In this document: positions 63,148 to 64,000 of the stretch, in pieces
Position numbering within the stretch: position 1 is the first letter of the stretch
Layout: the number at the start of each line of letters is the position of its first letter
Assembly (NCBI GenBank): GCA_016841745.1
Contig: JAENYO010000002.1
Coordinates: 186,001-250,000, forward strand
Direction: 5' to 3'
Source of the DNA: Acetomicrobium hydrogeniformans
GTDB taxonomy: Bacteria > Synergistota > Synergistia > Synergistales > JAFGMB01
DNA: 64,000 nt
Translations under genes and position numbers: made by a program
The notes under the pieces: generated by a model
What the model was told of the DNA's origin: nothing
The model's database searches: none
What the model saw: only the letters and a program-made list of their open reading frames with translations

Positions 63148-64000
63148 TTGATCAGAAAGACAGGAGTTCTGCTGTTAGCGGTAATGCTGTTAGCCCCATT
63201 TGCAGGTCCAGCATTTGCCAAGGATATGAAGGCGGCCATGGTAACGGATGTCGGGGGCATAAATGACCAGTCATTCAACCAGTCAGCCTGGGCCGGGATG
63301 GAGAGAGTCCGGGATGAACTCGGAATTGAAGTGGTCTACATGGAGTCAAACCAGGAAGCGGATTATGCTCCCAACCTGGAGACCCTTTATGATCAGGAAA
63401 ATGACCTGATCTGGGGAATCGGTTTCATGATGGGAGATAAGGTCCGGGAAGCAGCAGAGATCAATCCGGAACAGAAATATGCCTGTATAGACATGTTCTA
63501 TCAGGATCCTCCGAAGAACCTTGTCGGGGTTAACTTCAAGGAACAGGAATGTGCCTTCCTTGTAGGATACATTGCAGGGAAGATGTCTAAGGTTAACAAG
63601 GTGGGGTTTGTGGGTGGAATGGATTTCGATGTTATCCATCGCTTCCACTACGGATTCATGGCTGGAGTTAAAACAGCCAATCCGGAGTGTGAGGTCCTTG
63701 TCCAGTATGCAGGAGCCTTTGATGATGTCACCAAGGGAAAGTCCATTGCTAACCAGATGTATCAGAAAGGTGCCGATATCGTTTTCCATGCAGCCGGATT
63801 TACCGGTACCGGCGTCATTGAAGCGGCAAAGGAAAATAACAGATATGCCATTGGTGTGGATATGGATCAGAATTTCCTGGCGCCGGATAATGTCATAACC
63901 TCTGCTGTCAAGAGAGTCGATAATGGTATTTTTAACGTGACCAGAGACCTCAAGGAAGGCAAATTTGCTGGCGGGGGAAATGTTGTTTACGGGCTTGCCG
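63148..64000 (+). CDS. BMP family (PnrA/Med-like) substrate-binding protein, 3' end missing
   Basis: The gene runs off the window, and about 284 residues are visible of a usual 330 to 360. The start is TTG behind AAGGAGG. A signal peptide (IRKTGVLLLAVMLLAPFAGPAFA) leads into KAAMVTDVGGINDQSFNQSAW, the N-terminal signature of nucleoside-binding BMP proteins. It probably feeds an ABC nucleoside importer encoded further on. The phosphatase upstream could supply nucleosides from nucleotides. Confidence 0.94.
   Translation, partial: MIRKTGVLLLAVMLLAPFAGPAFAKDMKAAMVTDVGGINDQSFNQSAWAGMERVRDELGIEVVYMESNQEADYAPNLETLYDQENDLIWGIGFMMGDKVREAAEINPEQKYACIDMFYQDPPKNLVGVNFKEQECAFLVGYIAGKMSKVNKVGFVGGMDFDVIHRFHYGFMAGVKTANPECEVLVQYAGAFDDVTKGKSIANQMYQKGADIVFHAAGFTGTGVIEAAKENNRYAIGVDMDQNFLAPDNVITSAVKRVDNGIFNVTRDLKEGKFAGGGNVVYGLA

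Overview
The window looks like chromosome of an amino-acid-using, diderm anaerobe of the phylum Synergistota. The best marker is the protein at 39649-41379. It has a signal peptide and a C-terminal Gly-Ser-Gly-Cys motif, a hydrophobic stretch and a short basic end, which is the Synerg-CTERM sorting signal known from that phylum. TolC, ArnC/E/F-like and O-antigen-type genes indicate an outer membrane. Other traits are many amino-acid or organic-acid carriers, several likely TTG starts behind strong Shine-Dalgarno sites, and tightly packed operons with clear hairpin terminators. I saw no rRNA, tRNA, CRISPR array, insertion sequence or prophage.

Layout: 1-2.8 kb: the end of a MATE exporter, a MarR regulator, a broken secreted-protein gene and a universal stress protein. 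2.8-10.4 kb: an operon with a GntR regulator behind a palindromic promoter, a formyltransferase/ADP-forming acyl-CoA synthetase fusion, a DRE-TIM aldolase, an aminotransferase and an NSS symporter. 10.4-14.3 kb: an ABC importer on the minus strand. 14.6-16.2 kb: a saccharopine-dehydrogenase-like oxidoreductase and a cupin. 16.2-39.3 kb: an accessory stretch with five ornithine-cyclodeaminase-family (OCD) enzymes, three RpiR regulators, three EamA/DMT carriers, a GltS carrier, a BtpA protein with an FGGY kinase, a TAXI-type TRAP transporter, an opine-dehydrogenase-like enzyme and an enolase-superfamily enzyme. It reads as several neighbouring modules for uptake and redox or racemisation chemistry of amino-acid derivatives. 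The substrates cannot be read from sequence.

39.6-41.4 kb: the Synerg-CTERM protein. 41.5-50.5 kb: a glycan-modification locus. RfbA and RfbB make dTDP-4-keto-6-deoxyglucose, a WecE-type transaminase would aminate it, and a hexapeptide acyltransferase could acylate it. An ArnC-like glycosyltransferase, two small ArnE/F-like membrane proteins and a polytopic GT-C-like protein could move the sugar to an acceptor outside the cell. WbqC and, unexpectedly, a beta-keto acid cleavage enzyme (BKACE/DUF849) lie in the same run. I think this is the most interesting candidate system in the window.

50.8-55.2 kb: a TolC, MacA, MacB-like export operon with a PhoB/OmpR-like repeat box at its promoter. 55.4-56.1 kb: a basic-tailed secreted protein. 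56.3-59.3 kb: HMG-CoA-lyase-like and CaiB-like genes with a GntR regulator and its operator. 59.8-64 kb: a duplicated module of a class-C acid phosphatase plus a BMP-family binding protein. One copy is decayed (a nonsense codon in the phosphatase, only the 3' tip of the BMP gene left). The other copy is intact as far as the window shows. A YibE/F-like gene lies between the copies.
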